A stretch of 64,000 nucleotides of DNA from Mesorhizobium prunaredense (GCF_900156895.1 NZ_FTPD01000034.1:139994-203993), one strand, 5' to 3'; positions 18,164 to 26,281 are shown, counted from the first letter of the stretch. Program-made: numbers and translations. Notes: generated by a model from the letters alone, not told the origin.

Positions 18164-18513
18164 TGCCAAATCCTTTGATAAAGCTGCAGAATAAAATCTT
18201 CGTAAAACGGGCCGCCGCGTAGTATCTTACCATCTCTCCAGAAGCAGGAGATGTCAACAGAACGAACCGAAGGGGTAATCGGCTGCGGTAGCGTAGGTTC
18301 GGCGGCTATTTGCGCTACAGTCCTGCCGTATTTCTTGTCCTTCTTCAGTTGATCGTGGCTGATCTCTTCATTGGCAAACTGACCCGCTGGTAATTTATAA
18401 AATATGTAAAGCGCCGTCGGTATGAGGGAGTGCTGTAGCGTCGAACAACTTATAATAGCGGATCTGCGTCGCGCCAATCGTGGTCGTATGATGAAGACCG
18501 GCTGGCTTGCCGG

Positions 18514-18933
18514 TCACACAAACACGATAGGGTTTTTCTCGCGCCGTGCCATGCGGATCAATTCCGATAGTCCATCGGCAAATTCCCGAACCCATGCGTC
18601 GGTGCTGGATTCGAGCAGCCGCAATTCGCGCTCGAGCTCGACAAAGCTCGGCTCCCCGATGACGTCTCCGACACTGCAGGCTGAAAAAAGGACAATCCGT
18701 TCCAAGGCCGAGCCTTCGCCGAGAAGGCCGGCAATCGCCTCTCCAAGCGCGGCGACGTGGGCGATGTTTCCGACACGCCAGTCGCACACCGTGACAGCGT
18801 CCCAGGTGAGATTTACGCCCTCGGGATGAATCACCTCGCATTCGCCCGTTGTCGGTTCCCGCTGAAAGCGATAGCCGGGGAATTCCCGCTCCATGGTCGA
18901 AGCGCTTTTGAAAACTGCCACGTCGAGACCCAT
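18514..18933 (-). CDS. Hypothetical protein inside the accessory block
   Basis: This 139-residue soluble, acidic protein begins MGLDVAVFKSAS and ends RREKNPIVFV. I do not recognise a family. There is no signal peptide or membrane segment, and GGAGG precedes the ATG by a proper distance. It is likely a real gene, because its codon pattern is regular and no other frame competes well. Small stand-alone soluble proteins in accessory blocks are sometimes immunity proteins, but no toxin gene is next to it, so no function is assigned. Confidence 0.55.
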   Translation of the reverse strand: MGLDVAVFKSASTMEREFPGYRFQREPTTGECEVIHPEGVNLTWDAVTVCDWRVGNIAHVAALGEAIAGLLGEGSALERIVLFSACSVGDVIGEPSFVELERELRLLESSTDAWVREFADGLSELIRMARREKNPIVFV

Positions 18934-19119
18934 TCCGATCCTCCGGCTAGCCCACCAAAACAGGCGCGCAGCACTACTCCGGCAGCTCCACCAGCCGCGT
19001 GGTCGGTCACGATTCCTTGCGGGTGCTGCCGCCGCGAATCGATCATAAATGGCCTCGCGCCATCAGGCGAAACACATCTAGTTTAGCGCCCACCAAGAAA
19101 ACACTTGGCGTAAGCGGAC

Positions 19120-19186
19120 TTAGCGAATCGCCAAGATCAGCATAGCGTACAGCGCAGCCAATGCACCGAGCAGCGTGGCGCCAGTC
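19120..19186 (-). other. Possible C-terminal remnant of a membrane protein
   Basis: Directly behind the ATPase stop, one minus-strand frame reads ETGATLLGALAALYAMLILA then IR-stop, a hydrophobic helix with a natural end. No start or upstream part is present. It may be the tail of a gene cut when the accessory block was inserted, or chance. Confidence 0.25.
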
Positions 19187-20686
19187 TCAGACAGCCAGCC
19201 TCCCCTGCTCCAACTCCTCGGCATTGGGATCCCCCGGTGCCGTCGCCCAGGCCAGCTCCACCAGCGTCACGACCCGCCGGCCGAGACCGTCAAGCTGGCA
19301 GACGATCAGCCCCTGCTCCTCGATATAGGTCAGCAGGCGCCGTGCGCGGCGCAGCGAGTGCGAGCCATAGGCGCGGGCAATCGCCGCGTCGCTAGGGCAG
19401 GGCCAGCCCTCCTTCGCCGCGCGGGCGATCATCATGAACACACCCTGCATATCCTCGGGCAGAAGCGAGGCGCGCGCCGAGACATCCTGCCAGGCGTCAT
19501 CGCCTGCCATGTCGGAGCCGAGGCCGGCACGGGCGCGCGTCAGCATGCGACGGAATTCGGGCAGGTCCGGCATCACCGCGGCGAGGCCCTCGATCCGGCA
19601 GCGGACCACGAACTCCTGATAGAGCACGCCGTTGACCCGGAACCCCGCATCGGGCTGCGCCAGCACGGCGCGCAAGACACGGTCGACGCGCTCACGCCGC
19701 TCCGCCAAATCCTCGGCGCTGATCGGCTGCTCCACTGGTTCGGGTCGGATTTCCAGTGCCGCCGATTTTGCCGCCATCAGCTGATCGAGCAGGTCCGGCG
19801 ACGACCGGCGCTGCGGCCGGACAGTTTCCGGCGGCGGGGCTGCCAGGATGATCGCGCGGGCGTCCTCAAGGGCTGCTTCCGGCAGCGGCATCAGCCGCGG
19901 GGTGCCGTTGCGCGGACTTGTATCGGTGGGGCCGATGCGCAAGCCCAGCGGGCGGCGCGACAGCGCCGGGCCCAGCGCCATGAATTGCCCGCGCTCCAGG
20001 TCGCGAAAAGCCTCCGCCTGCCGCCGCTCCATGCCTAAAAGGTCGGCGGCGCGCGCCATGTCGATATCGAGAAAGGTCCGGCCCATGAGGAAATTGGAAG
20101 CCTCGGCGGCGACGTTCTTGGCAAGCTTGGCCAGTCGCTGGGTAGCGATGATCCCGGCAAGCCCGCGTTTGCGGCCTCGGCACATGAGGTTCGTCATGGC
20201 GCCAAGCGAGAGCTTGCGCGCCTCGTCCGAAACCTCGCCGGCCACTGCCGGCGCGAACAGCTGCGCCTCGTCGACTATCACCAGCATCGGGTACCAGTGG
20301 TCGCGGGCGACCTCAAAAAGCCCGCCGAGAAAGGCGGCGGCGCGCCGCATCTGGTTCTCGGCGTCGAGCCCCTCGAGATTGAGCACCGTGGAGACGCGAT
20401 GGATGCGCGCCCGCTCGCCGGCGCTCTGCAGGCCGCGCTCGGTATGCTCCTCGGCATCGATCACCAAATGGCCGAAACGGTCGCCCAGCGAGACGAAGTC
20501 GCCTTCGGGGTCGATGATGGTCTGCTGCACCCAGGGCGCACTATGCTCCAGCAGCCGGCGCAGCAGATGCGATTTGCCGGAGCCCGAATTGCCTTGCACC
20601 AAAAGGCGCGTCGCCAGCAGCTCCTCAAGATCCAGTGCCGCCGGGGCGCCTGCGGTCGTGTGGCCCATCTCGATCGCAACGGTCAT
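19187..20686 (-). CDS. HerA/DUF87-like P-loop ATPase
   Basis: This 499-residue protein has Walker A GNSGSGKSHLLRRLL near residue 35, Walker B MLVIVDEAQLF and a CRGRKRGLAGIIATQR segment (sensor region), as in HerA/DUF87 ATPases of the FtsK-HerA superfamily. A winged-helix-like tail follows (EGWPCPSDAAIARAYG). The start at 20686 follows AAGGAGAG. Such proteins translocate DNA or remodel complexes, but no nuclease partner (NurA, SIR2) lies nearby. A truncated copy of its 3' end occurs at 11171-11325, so this gene's end appears to be a recombination point. It follows the arsenic genes on the same strand. Confidence 0.82.
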   Translation of the reverse strand: MTVAIEMGHTTAGAPAALDLEELLATRLLVQGNSGSGKSHLLRRLLEHSAPWVQQTIIDPEGDFVSLGDRFGHLVIDAEEHTERGLQSAGERARIHRVSTVLNLEGLDAENQMRRAAAFLGGLFEVARDHWYPMLVIVDEAQLFAPAVAGEVSDEARKLSLGAMTNLMCRGRKRGLAGIIATQRLAKLAKNVAAEASNFLMGRTFLDIDMARAADLLGMERRQAEAFRDLERGQFMALGPALSRRPLGLRIGPTDTSPRNGTPRLMPLPEAALEDARAIILAAPPPETVRPQRRSSPDLLDQLMAAKSAALEIRPEPVEQPISAEDLAERRERVDRVLRAVLAQPDAGFRVNGVLYQEFVVRCRIEGLAAVMPDLPEFRRMLTRARAGLGSDMAGDDAWQDVSARASLLPEDMQGVFMMIARAAKEGWPCPSDAAIARAYGSHSLRRARRLLTYIEEQGLIVCQLDGLGRRVVTLVELAWATAPGDPNAEELEQGRLAV

Positions 20687-20791
20687 GTCTCGACTCTCCT
20701 TGGGGAGAGGGCTTATCAACCGCATCACAGCCCGTCGAGCGCCGATGGCCGGCGGCTCGCTGTTGCGCACAACTGGACGCTGCGCGCGGTG

Positions 20792-22024
20792 TCAGTTCGC
20801 TGATGTAAGCATCACGGGCGCAAGAGGCTGCCGCTTGATCAGGATGATTGCCGAGAAAGCCAGTATGCCGAGCATGCCGACCGCAGCGGTCAGCCAGAGC
20901 GATGGCTGGACGCCGATGCCTGCCATCGCTATGGCAAGGGCAAACGGTGCAAGTGCTGAAGAAAACTGACGCGCGGCCGTCACCCAGCCGAGCCGGGTGC
21001 CGTAGCGCTCCCGTCCGAACAGTTCCAGCGGCAAAGTGCCGCCGACAATGCTGGCGAGGCCCGAGCCCAATCCAAACAGGATGACGAAGGCGATGGCTCC
21101 AGGCAGCGATGGTGTCGTCTCCAGCAGGGCGACAAGGCCGAGCGGCAGCAAGGTCGCGCCGATGACAGCGAGCCAGGTCTGTGCCAGCCGGCCGCCGAAC
21201 AGCATGTTGATCAACCGGCTTGCCACCTGCGACGGGCCAAACAGCGTCGTGACGACAAGCCCGGCGGAGCCGAGCCCGAGCGCCGTCGTCAGCGGCACCA
21301 TGTGAACGAGGATCGAGGACAGCACGAACCCCTCGATCGCAAAGCCGCCCAGCATGAGCAGAAACACTCTGCTGCGGTCGCGCGCGGTGAAGGCAACCGG
21401 CCGACCGACCGAGTCGATGGCCGCAGGCGTCGCCGAAGCGTTTTTGTCCACCCGACGCGACAGCCGCGCCAGCCAGGCATGGATGGGAAGGCAGACAGCG
21501 ACATTGATGACGGCAAAGACCAGATAGACCTCGCGCCAGCTCAGGTATTCGTGCAGTGCCGCCGTCAGCGGCCAGAACAGGGTGGAGGCGAAGCCGGCGA
21601 TCAGCGTCAGATGGGTGATGCTGCGCTGCGCCCTCGCGCCGCCGATCTGGACGATCGCGACGAAAGCGGCGCTGTAGAGCACGAAGGCGGACGCCAGCTC
21701 CATCGCCATCAGCGCCAAAACGAAGCTCACCCGGCCGGGGGCTATCGCGCAAGCGACAAGCGCTGCCGCGGCCGCAGCCGAGCCAAAGGTCATCACCCGG
21801 CCGGCGCCGAAACGATCGGCCCAGCGCCCGGCTGTGGGTGCAAACAGGCCACCGACCAGCAGCGACGCCGACAGGGCGCCGAAAACCCATTGTTCCGGCC
21901 AGGCGAGCTCAAGCGCGATGGACGGCACCAGGATGCTAAAACTGTAATAGAGCGTGCCGTAGCCGATGATCTGCGTCAGCCCCAACGCCCAGAGTGCGGC
22001 AGCCGGGATTTTCCGGTCGCTCAT
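20792..22024 (-). CDS. MFS transporter of the arsenic operon (ArsK-like candidate)
   Basis: This 410-residue protein has about 12 hydrophobic segments and the MFS loop GRWADRFGAGRV after helix 2. Its ATG overlaps the stop of the flavoprotein gene (22021-22024), so the two are coupled. It is distal in an operon headed by an ArsR regulator, which makes an arsenic or antimony efflux role likely. MFS-type arsenite exporters (ArsK) are known from rhizobia-related bacteria, but I cannot confirm orthology. It is not an ArsB or Acr3 pump, and neither of those is present in the window. Confidence 0.78.
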   Translation of the reverse strand: MSDRKIPAAALWALGLTQIIGYGTLYYSFSILVPSIALELAWPEQWVFGALSASLLVGGLFAPTAGRWADRFGAGRVMTFGSAAAAAALVACAIAPGRVSFVLALMAMELASAFVLYSAAFVAIVQIGGARAQRSITHLTLIAGFASTLFWPLTAALHEYLSWREVYLVFAVINVAVCLPIHAWLARLSRRVDKNASATPAAIDSVGRPVAFTARDRSRVFLLMLGGFAIEGFVLSSILVHMVPLTTALGLGSAGLVVTTLFGPSQVASRLINMLFGGRLAQTWLAVIGATLLPLGLVALLETTPSLPGAIAFVILFGLGSGLASIVGGTLPLELFGRERYGTRLGWVTAARQFSSALAPFALAIAMAGIGVQPSLWLTAAVGMLGILAFSAIILIKRQPLAPVMLTSAN

Positions 22025-23454
22025 TGAGCGGCGATCTCGAGATCGTCGCTGCGCATCGCTGCGATCGCTTGCGTGCTGCCGCAGCCGCAGCCCGACTTGC
22101 CGCTCGCCTTTGCCTTGGCGTCGTCGACGCAACAGGCGTCTACAGCAGCCGGCGCCGGTCCGCCGCAGCAACCCTGTGACGACGCGCCTGAAAGTGATAC
22201 CGGCACCGTGCAGACGCCGGTTTTGGGCAACACCAGCTGCACGGCATCGGCGGCAGCCATGTCGCCGGCGAGCGCCGCGGCGACCGAACGGACCTGCTCA
22301 TAGCCGGTCAGCAGCAAAAACGTCGGCGCCCGGCCATAGCTTTTGACGCCGACCGTGTAGAAATCGGGCTCGGGGTGGCTGAGCTCGCGATGACCATGCG
22401 GCGGGACATCGCCGCAGGAGTGCTCGTTGGGATCGATGAGCGGCCCGAGCGCCTTGACGCCTTCGAGCCACGGATCGAGGTCCAGCCGAAGCTCGCGTGT
22501 CAAGGTGAGATCGGGGCGCTGCCCCGTCGCGGCGATGATCCTGTCGACGGGTCCGAGCGTGCGCAACCCATCCATTGCCTGGCCTTCGACCACGAGCCGG
22601 CCGTCGACCTCGCGAATGGCAACAATGGCAAAGCCGGTCACCAACCGCACACGGCCGCTCTCGGCGAGCTGCCGAACATCGGAGCCAAGCTCGCCGCGCA
22701 CCGGCAGGGCGTCGGCATCCCCGCCGCCGTAGATGCGGACAAGGTCGGTGCTGCGCGTCACCCATAGTGCCGAGGTGCCCGGCTCGGTTTGCGCAAGCTC
22801 CGCCAGTTCCAGCAAGGCGTTGGCGGCGGAATGGCCGGCGCCGACCACCAATGTCGTGCGGCCTGCATAGAGATGACGGTCGCGGCCGAGAACATTTGGG
22901 ATGCCGTAGGCGATGCGATCGCCAAATTCCATCTCACCTGCGGCCGGCAAGCCGCCCGCGCCGAGCGGGTTCGGCGTCTGCCAGGTGCCGGATGCATCGA
23001 TCACGGCACGGGCGCTGTCCCGGCGCGTGCCTTTCGCCGTTTCGACCAGAAGCATGAACGGCCGCGTCTCCCGCGCCTTGCTCAGAACCTTGTCGGCTCC
23101 CCAGCGGGAAATGGCGACAACACGGGCATTGGTCTCGATCGACGGCGCCAGTTCGGAAAGCTTTGCCAGCGGCGCGAGATAGTGGTCGACGATCTCATCG
23201 GCGGTGGGGAACGCCTCGGGCTCCGGCATTTGCCAGCCATGGCTCTCGAGAAGTTCTCGGGCGACCGCATCGACGCAATAGCGCCATGGCGTGAAAACCC
23301 GGACGTGACCCCAATCCAGAAGGTTCGAGGCGACCGCCGATCCGACCTCGTAGACCTTGACCGAAAGGCCGCGGCTGACAAGTTGGGCGGCAGCTGCCAG
23401 GCCGACAGGTCCGCCGCCGATGATGGCGACCGGGAGATCTTTTTCAAAAACCAT
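22021..23454 (-). CDS. FAD/NAD(P)-dependent monooxygenase-like protein with Cys-rich tail (ArsO-like)
   Basis: This 477-residue flavoprotein has an N-terminal FAD loop AIIGGGPVGLAAAAQL and a second dinucleotide loop TLVVGAGHSAANALLEL, as in flavin monooxygenases of arsenic operons. The last 70 residues are unusual, with cysteines in pairs (QGCCGG, DACCVDD, SGCGCGS) separated by a flexible Ala/Lys linker, which looks like a metal(loid)-binding tail. It lies between an ArsR gene and an MFS exporter with 4-bp coupling. It may oxidise, reduce or ferry a trivalent arsenical before export. The chemistry is inferred. Confidence 0.8.
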   Translation of the reverse strand: MVFEKDLPVAIIGGGPVGLAAAAQLVSRGLSVKVYEVGSAVASNLLDWGHVRVFTPWRYCVDAVARELLESHGWQMPEPEAFPTADEIVDHYLAPLAKLSELAPSIETNARVVAISRWGADKVLSKARETRPFMLLVETAKGTRRDSARAVIDASGTWQTPNPLGAGGLPAAGEMEFGDRIAYGIPNVLGRDRHLYAGRTTLVVGAGHSAANALLELAELAQTEPGTSALWVTRSTDLVRIYGGGDADALPVRGELGSDVRQLAESGRVRLVTGFAIVAIREVDGRLVVEGQAMDGLRTLGPVDRIIAATGQRPDLTLTRELRLDLDPWLEGVKALGPLIDPNEHSCGDVPPHGHRELSHPEPDFYTVGVKSYGRAPTFLLLTGYEQVRSVAAALAGDMAAADAVQLVLPKTGVCTVPVSLSGASSQGCCGGPAPAAVDACCVDDAKAKASGKSGCGCGSTQAIAAMRSDDLEIAAQ

Positions 23455-23464
23455 GGCACACCTT

Positions 23465-23493
23465 CTATTTTTCTGGGACTATGGAAATACCAG
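23465..23493. promoter_or_regulatory. Candidate ArsR operator ahead of the flavoprotein gene
   Basis: The 29-bp segment CTATTT-N12-GGAAATACCAG contains the inverted arms TATTT (23466-23470) and AAATA (23485-23489). Almost the same flanks (CTATTT...GAAATACCAG) occur upstream of arsR at 23866-23892. It lies 11 bp ahead of the flavoprotein start and would suit ArsR repression. No binding data exist here. Confidence 0.45.
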
Positions 23494-23504
23494 TCAAAAA
23501 AGAG

Positions 23505-23825
23505 TTACGCAGCCGTCTCGCCGACAGCCGGGCCGCATGCGGCATCGGCACAACATTCATCGGCAAGAAAGCCGAGGAGATCGTTCATGACAGGGTAATT
23601 CGCACGGCAGATCAGCGTCGTTGCCTGGCGTTCCTGGGTGACCAGGCCGGTCAGGATAAGCCGGTGCAGATGATGCGACAGCGTCGACGCAGCGATGCCG
23701 AGGGCCTCCTGCAGATAACCGACCGGTCGCCCGGCATCACCTGCCCTCACCAGCGTGCGATAGAGCTTGAGCCGCGTCGGATTGCCGAGCGCCTCGAGCT
23801 GCTTTGCTGCTTGTTCGAGTTTCAT
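23505..23825 (-). CDS. arsR: ArsR-type metalloregulator (second arsenic operon)
   Basis: This 106-residue winged-helix repressor has the recognition helix region IAASTLSHHLHRLILTGLV and a C-terminal cysteine set in ADECCADAAC. C-terminal Cys pairs like this are a known arsenite-sensing arrangement in ArsR proteins of the Acidithiobacillus/Corynebacterium kind. It directly precedes the flavoprotein and MFS genes and probably represses them until As(III) binds. Candidate operators with matching flanks lie on both sides of the gene. Confidence 0.9.
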   Translation of the reverse strand: MKLEQAAKQLEALGNPTRLKLYRTLVRAGDAGRPVGYLQEALGIAASTLSHHLHRLILTGLVTQERQATTLICRANYPVMNDLLGFLADECCADAACGPAVGETAA

Positions 23826-23865
23826 GGCAAATAAGGTAGCTTTCGCCGGCGTATGCCGTCAAGCA

Positions 23866-23892
23866 CTATTTCCAAGATTCTAGAAATACCAG
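23866..23892. promoter_or_regulatory. Candidate ArsR operator upstream of arsR
   Basis: The perfect arms TATTTC (23867-23872) and GAAATA (23883-23888) are 10 bp apart, with an inner palindrome TTCTAGAA (23878-23885). The flanks CTATTT and GAAATACCAG recur at 23465-23493. It sits 40 bp upstream of the arsR start and before the end of the broken arsC gene. Confidence 0.5.
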
Positions 23893-23899
23893 ATTGCCG

Positions 23900-24318
23900 T
23901 CAGACGATGCGTCGCCCCGATGCATCGATGACGACTTCGCCGTCTTCCTTGGTGAGCGGACCGATTTCCGGATTGGGCAGGATGTCGAGAACCGCTTCGG
24001 ACGGCCGAGCAAGCATGGTGCCAATCGGCGTCACCACGATCGGCCGGTTCATCAGGATCGGATGCGCCAGCATGAAATCGACGATCTCGTAGTCGGTCCA
24101 TTTGGGGTCGCCGAGATTGAGCTCGGCGTAAGGCGTACCCTTCTCGCGCAGCAATTGGCGCGGCGTCATCCCCATCGCCTTGATCAACTCGACCAGCCGT
24201 TCGCGCGACGGCGGGTTTTTCAGATATTCGGTCACATCAGGCTCTTCGCCGGACTGCCGGATGATGGCGAGTGTGTTGCGCGAGGTGCCGCAGTCGGGGT
24301 TGTGATGGTGATGGTCAT
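23900..24318 (-). pseudogene. arsC: Glutaredoxin-type arsenate reductase, frameshifted at codon 5
   Basis: The frame from 24235 down reads DVTEYLKNPPSRERLVELIK ... a full ArsC C-terminus with the RPIVVTPIG region. The catalytic segment HNPDCGTSRNT is present just upstream, but in a frame with no start codon. The coupled ATG at 24318 (overlapping the aqpS stop) reads MTITI and then shifts. Four bases are missing compared with the expected MTITIYHNPDCG; loss of ATCT between two ATC triplets explains it exactly. A GTG start at 24235 would leave out the catalytic Cys. A second, intact ArsC lies upstream, so loss is tolerable. Confidence 0.85.
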
Positions 24319-25004
24319 TTCGCGGCCCTCATCTGTCTGATTGGTTTAGGCTCGGTGAGCAGCCAGCCTGCCAAGGCCATGGCAAGCAGCGCACCCAGGA
24401 GTTCAGCGACGACAAACCCCGGCAGGTCTATCGGCCGGATGCCCGCGAATGTGTTGGAAACCGCCCGCGCAATGGCGACCGCCGGATTGGCAAACGAGGT
24501 CGAGGCCGTGAACCAGTAGGCCGCGGTGATGTAGAGGCCGACCAGCCAGGGAATCGCATCCGAACGGAAGCGAAGTCCGGCCAGAATGGTAAAGACCAGA
24601 CCGAAGGCGGCCACCAACTCCGCAATCCATTGTCCGTTTCCGGTCCGCACGGTTTGGGAGATCTGTAGAAGAGGCAGTTCGAACATGGCGTGCGCCAGCA
24701 ACGTCCCGGCGACGCCGCCGACAATCTGGGCGATGACATAGGCCAACGCCGCGGTCGCATCGATTTCGCGCCTGAGCGCGAAGACCAGCGTCACCGCCGG
24801 ATTGAAATGTGCCCCGGAAATCGGCCCGAGTATGGTGATCAGCACCACCAGGATCGCTCCAGTCGGCAGCGTGTTGCCAAGCAGGGAAACAGCGACATCA
24901 TCCGTCAGACGATCCGCCATGATGCCGGACCCGACGACCGTCGCGACCAGCATTGCCGTGCCGAACGCTTCCGCGACGATGCGACGGGACAGGTCAGCCG
25001 CCAT
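24315..25004 (-). CDS. aqpS: Aquaglyceroporin of the arsenic operon (AqpS-like)
   Basis: This 229-residue MIP-family channel has both half-helix motifs, HFNPAVT and FANPAVAIAR, and about six membrane segments. In Sinorhizobium an aquaglyceroporin of this kind replaces ArsB and lets arsenite, made by ArsC, leave the cell down its gradient. Its position between two arsC genes fits this scheme. The start at 25004 lies 4 bp after the arsC stop, and its own stop overlaps the start of the broken arsC. Confidence 0.88.
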   Translation of the reverse strand: MAADLSRRIVAEAFGTAMLVATVVGSGIMADRLTDDVAVSLLGNTLPTGAILVVLITILGPISGAHFNPAVTLVFALRREIDATAALAYVIAQIVGGVAGTLLAHAMFELPLLQISQTVRTGNGQWIAELVAAFGLVFTILAGLRFRSDAIPWLVGLYITAAYWFTASTSFANPAVAIARAVSNTFAGIRPIDLPGFVVAELLGALLAMALAGWLLTEPKPIRQMRAAK

Positions 25005-25008
25005 GAGG

Positions 25009-25515
25009 TTAGCCGGCCTTCGGCAGATCGCGGCCGATTTCATCCAGCCGTTTCTGTAGCGCGAGCTTGTCGATGGTGTTCATCGGCAGGCTGACGAAGA
25101 TCGAGATCCGGTTGTTGAGCATGCGATAGGCTTCGGCAAAGGCCAGATGCTTTTCGGCGTCCGTGCCGTCCACGGCGGCCGGGTCGGGCACGCCCCAATG
25201 TGCGGTCATCGGCTGTCCCGGCCAGACCGGGCAGGATTCATTGGCCGCGTTGTCGCAGACGGTGAAAACGAAATTCATCTCCGGGGCGCCGGCAGCCGCG
25301 AATTCCTGCCAGTCTTTTGAGCGGGCGAAGGACGTGTCGTGGTTGAGGGTTTTCAACAGCTGGAGCGCGTAGGGATGGACCTCTCCCTTCGGGTGCGATC
25401 CGGCCGAATAGGCCCTGAACTTGCCGGCGCCGCCACGGTTCAAGATCGCTTCGGCAAGGATCGACCGCGCCGAATTGCCGGTGCAGAGGAAAAGCACGTT
25501 GTACGGGTCATTCAT
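25009..25515 (-). CDS. arsC: Arsenate reductase, low-molecular-weight phosphatase type
   Basis: This 168-residue enzyme has the P-loop CTGNSAR near residue 11 and a further Cys pair region (FTVCDNAANESCPVWPG) typical of the thioredoxin- or mycoredoxin-coupled ArsC class. It reduces As(V) to As(III), which the neighbouring aquaglyceroporin can release. The gene follows arsR by 16 bp and precedes aqpS by 4 bp. It is intact, unlike the glutaredoxin-type arsC downstream, and is probably the working reductase. Confidence 0.92.
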   Translation of the reverse strand: MNDPYNVLFLCTGNSARSILAEAILNRGGAGKFRAYSAGSHPKGEVHPYALQLLKTLNHDTSFARSKDWQEFAAAGAPEMNFVFTVCDNAANESCPVWPGQPMTAHWGVPDPAAVDGTDAEKHLAFAEAYRMLNNRISIFVSLPMNTIDKLALQKRLDEIGRDLPKAG

Positions 25516-25531
25516 GGGGTGGTCCTCCCTT

Positions 25532-25864
25532 CTAGCAGTTGCAAGTCACGGCCTGAATGACCGGCTGACAGAGTTCTGGCGCGCCGTTGCAGCAATCCTC
25601 CATGAGATAGGCAAGCAGATCGCGAAAACCGGTCATGTCGGCGACGTAGCGGATCGTCCGGCCGTCACGCTCAGCGCGGACCAGGCCGGCATGGTCGAGG
25701 ACCTTCAGATGCGCCGACATGGTGTTCTGCACTGCACCGAGGCGCGCGGCGATCTCGCCGGCAGGCACACCGTCTGCGCCCGCCCGCACCAGCAGGCGAA
25801 ACACTTCGAGCCTGGTGTCCTGGCCAAGCGCTGCCAATGCGAGAAGGGCGGTGTTCTTATCCAT
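25532..25864 (-). CDS. arsR: ArsR-type metalloregulator (first arsenic operon)
   Basis: This 110-residue winged-helix protein has the recognition region VQNTMSAHLKVLDHAGLVRA and a Cys-rich C-terminus (MEDCCNG, ELCQP, TCNC). It heads the operon arsR-arsC-aqpS-arsC and likely represses it. It differs clearly in sequence from the second ArsR at 23505, so the two operons were probably assembled rather than duplicated. An inverted repeat overlaps its start codon. Confidence 0.9.
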   Translation of the reverse strand: MDKNTALLALAALGQDTRLEVFRLLVRAGADGVPAGEIAARLGAVQNTMSAHLKVLDHAGLVRAERDGRTIRYVADMTGFRDLLAYLMEDCCNGAPELCQPVIQAVTCNC

Positions 25865-25898
25865 ATATCCTGGAATCCGGAATTATGGATGTATATGG
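25861..25898. promoter_or_regulatory. Inverted repeat over the arsR start (candidate operator)
   Basis: The arms CCATATATCC (25861-25870) and GGATGTATATGG (25887-25898) are complementary apart from a 2-base insertion, with an inner ATCCGGAATT region. The repeat covers the start codon and the ribosome-binding area of arsR, suiting autoregulation. Confidence 0.45.
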
Positions 25899-25954
25899 CC
25901 GACATGTGACAGACGGATGACGGAGGCAAAAGGCTGGCAACCGCGTCCGGATTG

Positions 25955-26045
25955 CAGATATATTTTCCGAACCACCACGGCTTCGTCATCCAGCGCGGAG
26001 CAGGAGCGAAGCGACGTCGCGAAGACCCTGGGATCCCTATGTGGA
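25955..26045. repeat. Probable dispersed rhizobial intergenic repeat fragment
   Basis: The segment with CGGCTTCGTCATCC, GAGCAGGAGCGAAGCGACG and AGACCCTGGGATCC resembles a short intergenic repeat that I associate with Mesorhizobium genomes. Only one copy is in this window, so the assignment rests on memory, not on comparison. No gene is present between 25899 and 26097. Confidence 0.35.
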
Positions 26046-26097
26046 CGGCGCCCTTAGTCGAAGAATGCAGCGGCTCAGAATATAAGCGCTCTGTAGC

Positions 26098-26273
26098 GAT
26101 CCTTCGCGCCCCCCTCTGTCCTGCCGGACATCTTCCCCACTTGGGGGGAGATCGGCAGCTTCGCGGATAGCGTCCATTTTGCAAGGTTGGCGGTTGGCGA
26201 AATCAGTGATGAAGGCCAATCTCCCTCCTTGTGGGGGAGATGTCCGGCAGGACAGAGGGGGGCGCGAAGGATC
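26098..26273. repeat. Long inverted repeat element, copy C
   Basis: This is the same family as 3017-3202. The outermost arms here are GATCCTTCGCGCC and its complement, and both sides carry the TGTCC-TGCC-GGACA hairpin and the C-rich/G-rich hairpin. Unlike the other copies it lies between unrelated genes (arsR and the Trm112-like gene). Confidence 0.85.
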
Positions 26274-26281
26274 ACCACGCT

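Noticed and set aside
19187..20686. HerA-like ATPase as part of an anti-phage system
   Set aside because: No NurA, SIR2, DUF4297 or other effector gene is adjacent; neighbours are arsenic genes and the oxidase block.
20792..22024. Reading the arsenic-operon transporter as ArsB or Acr3
   Set aside because: Its helix pattern and the GRWADRFGAGRV loop are MFS; ArsB and Acr3 signatures are absent.
24180..24235. GTG at 24235 as a true start of a short, functional arsC
   Set aside because: Such a product would lack the HNPDCGTS catalytic segment, which is present upstream in the wrong frame; a frameshifted gene explains the data better.
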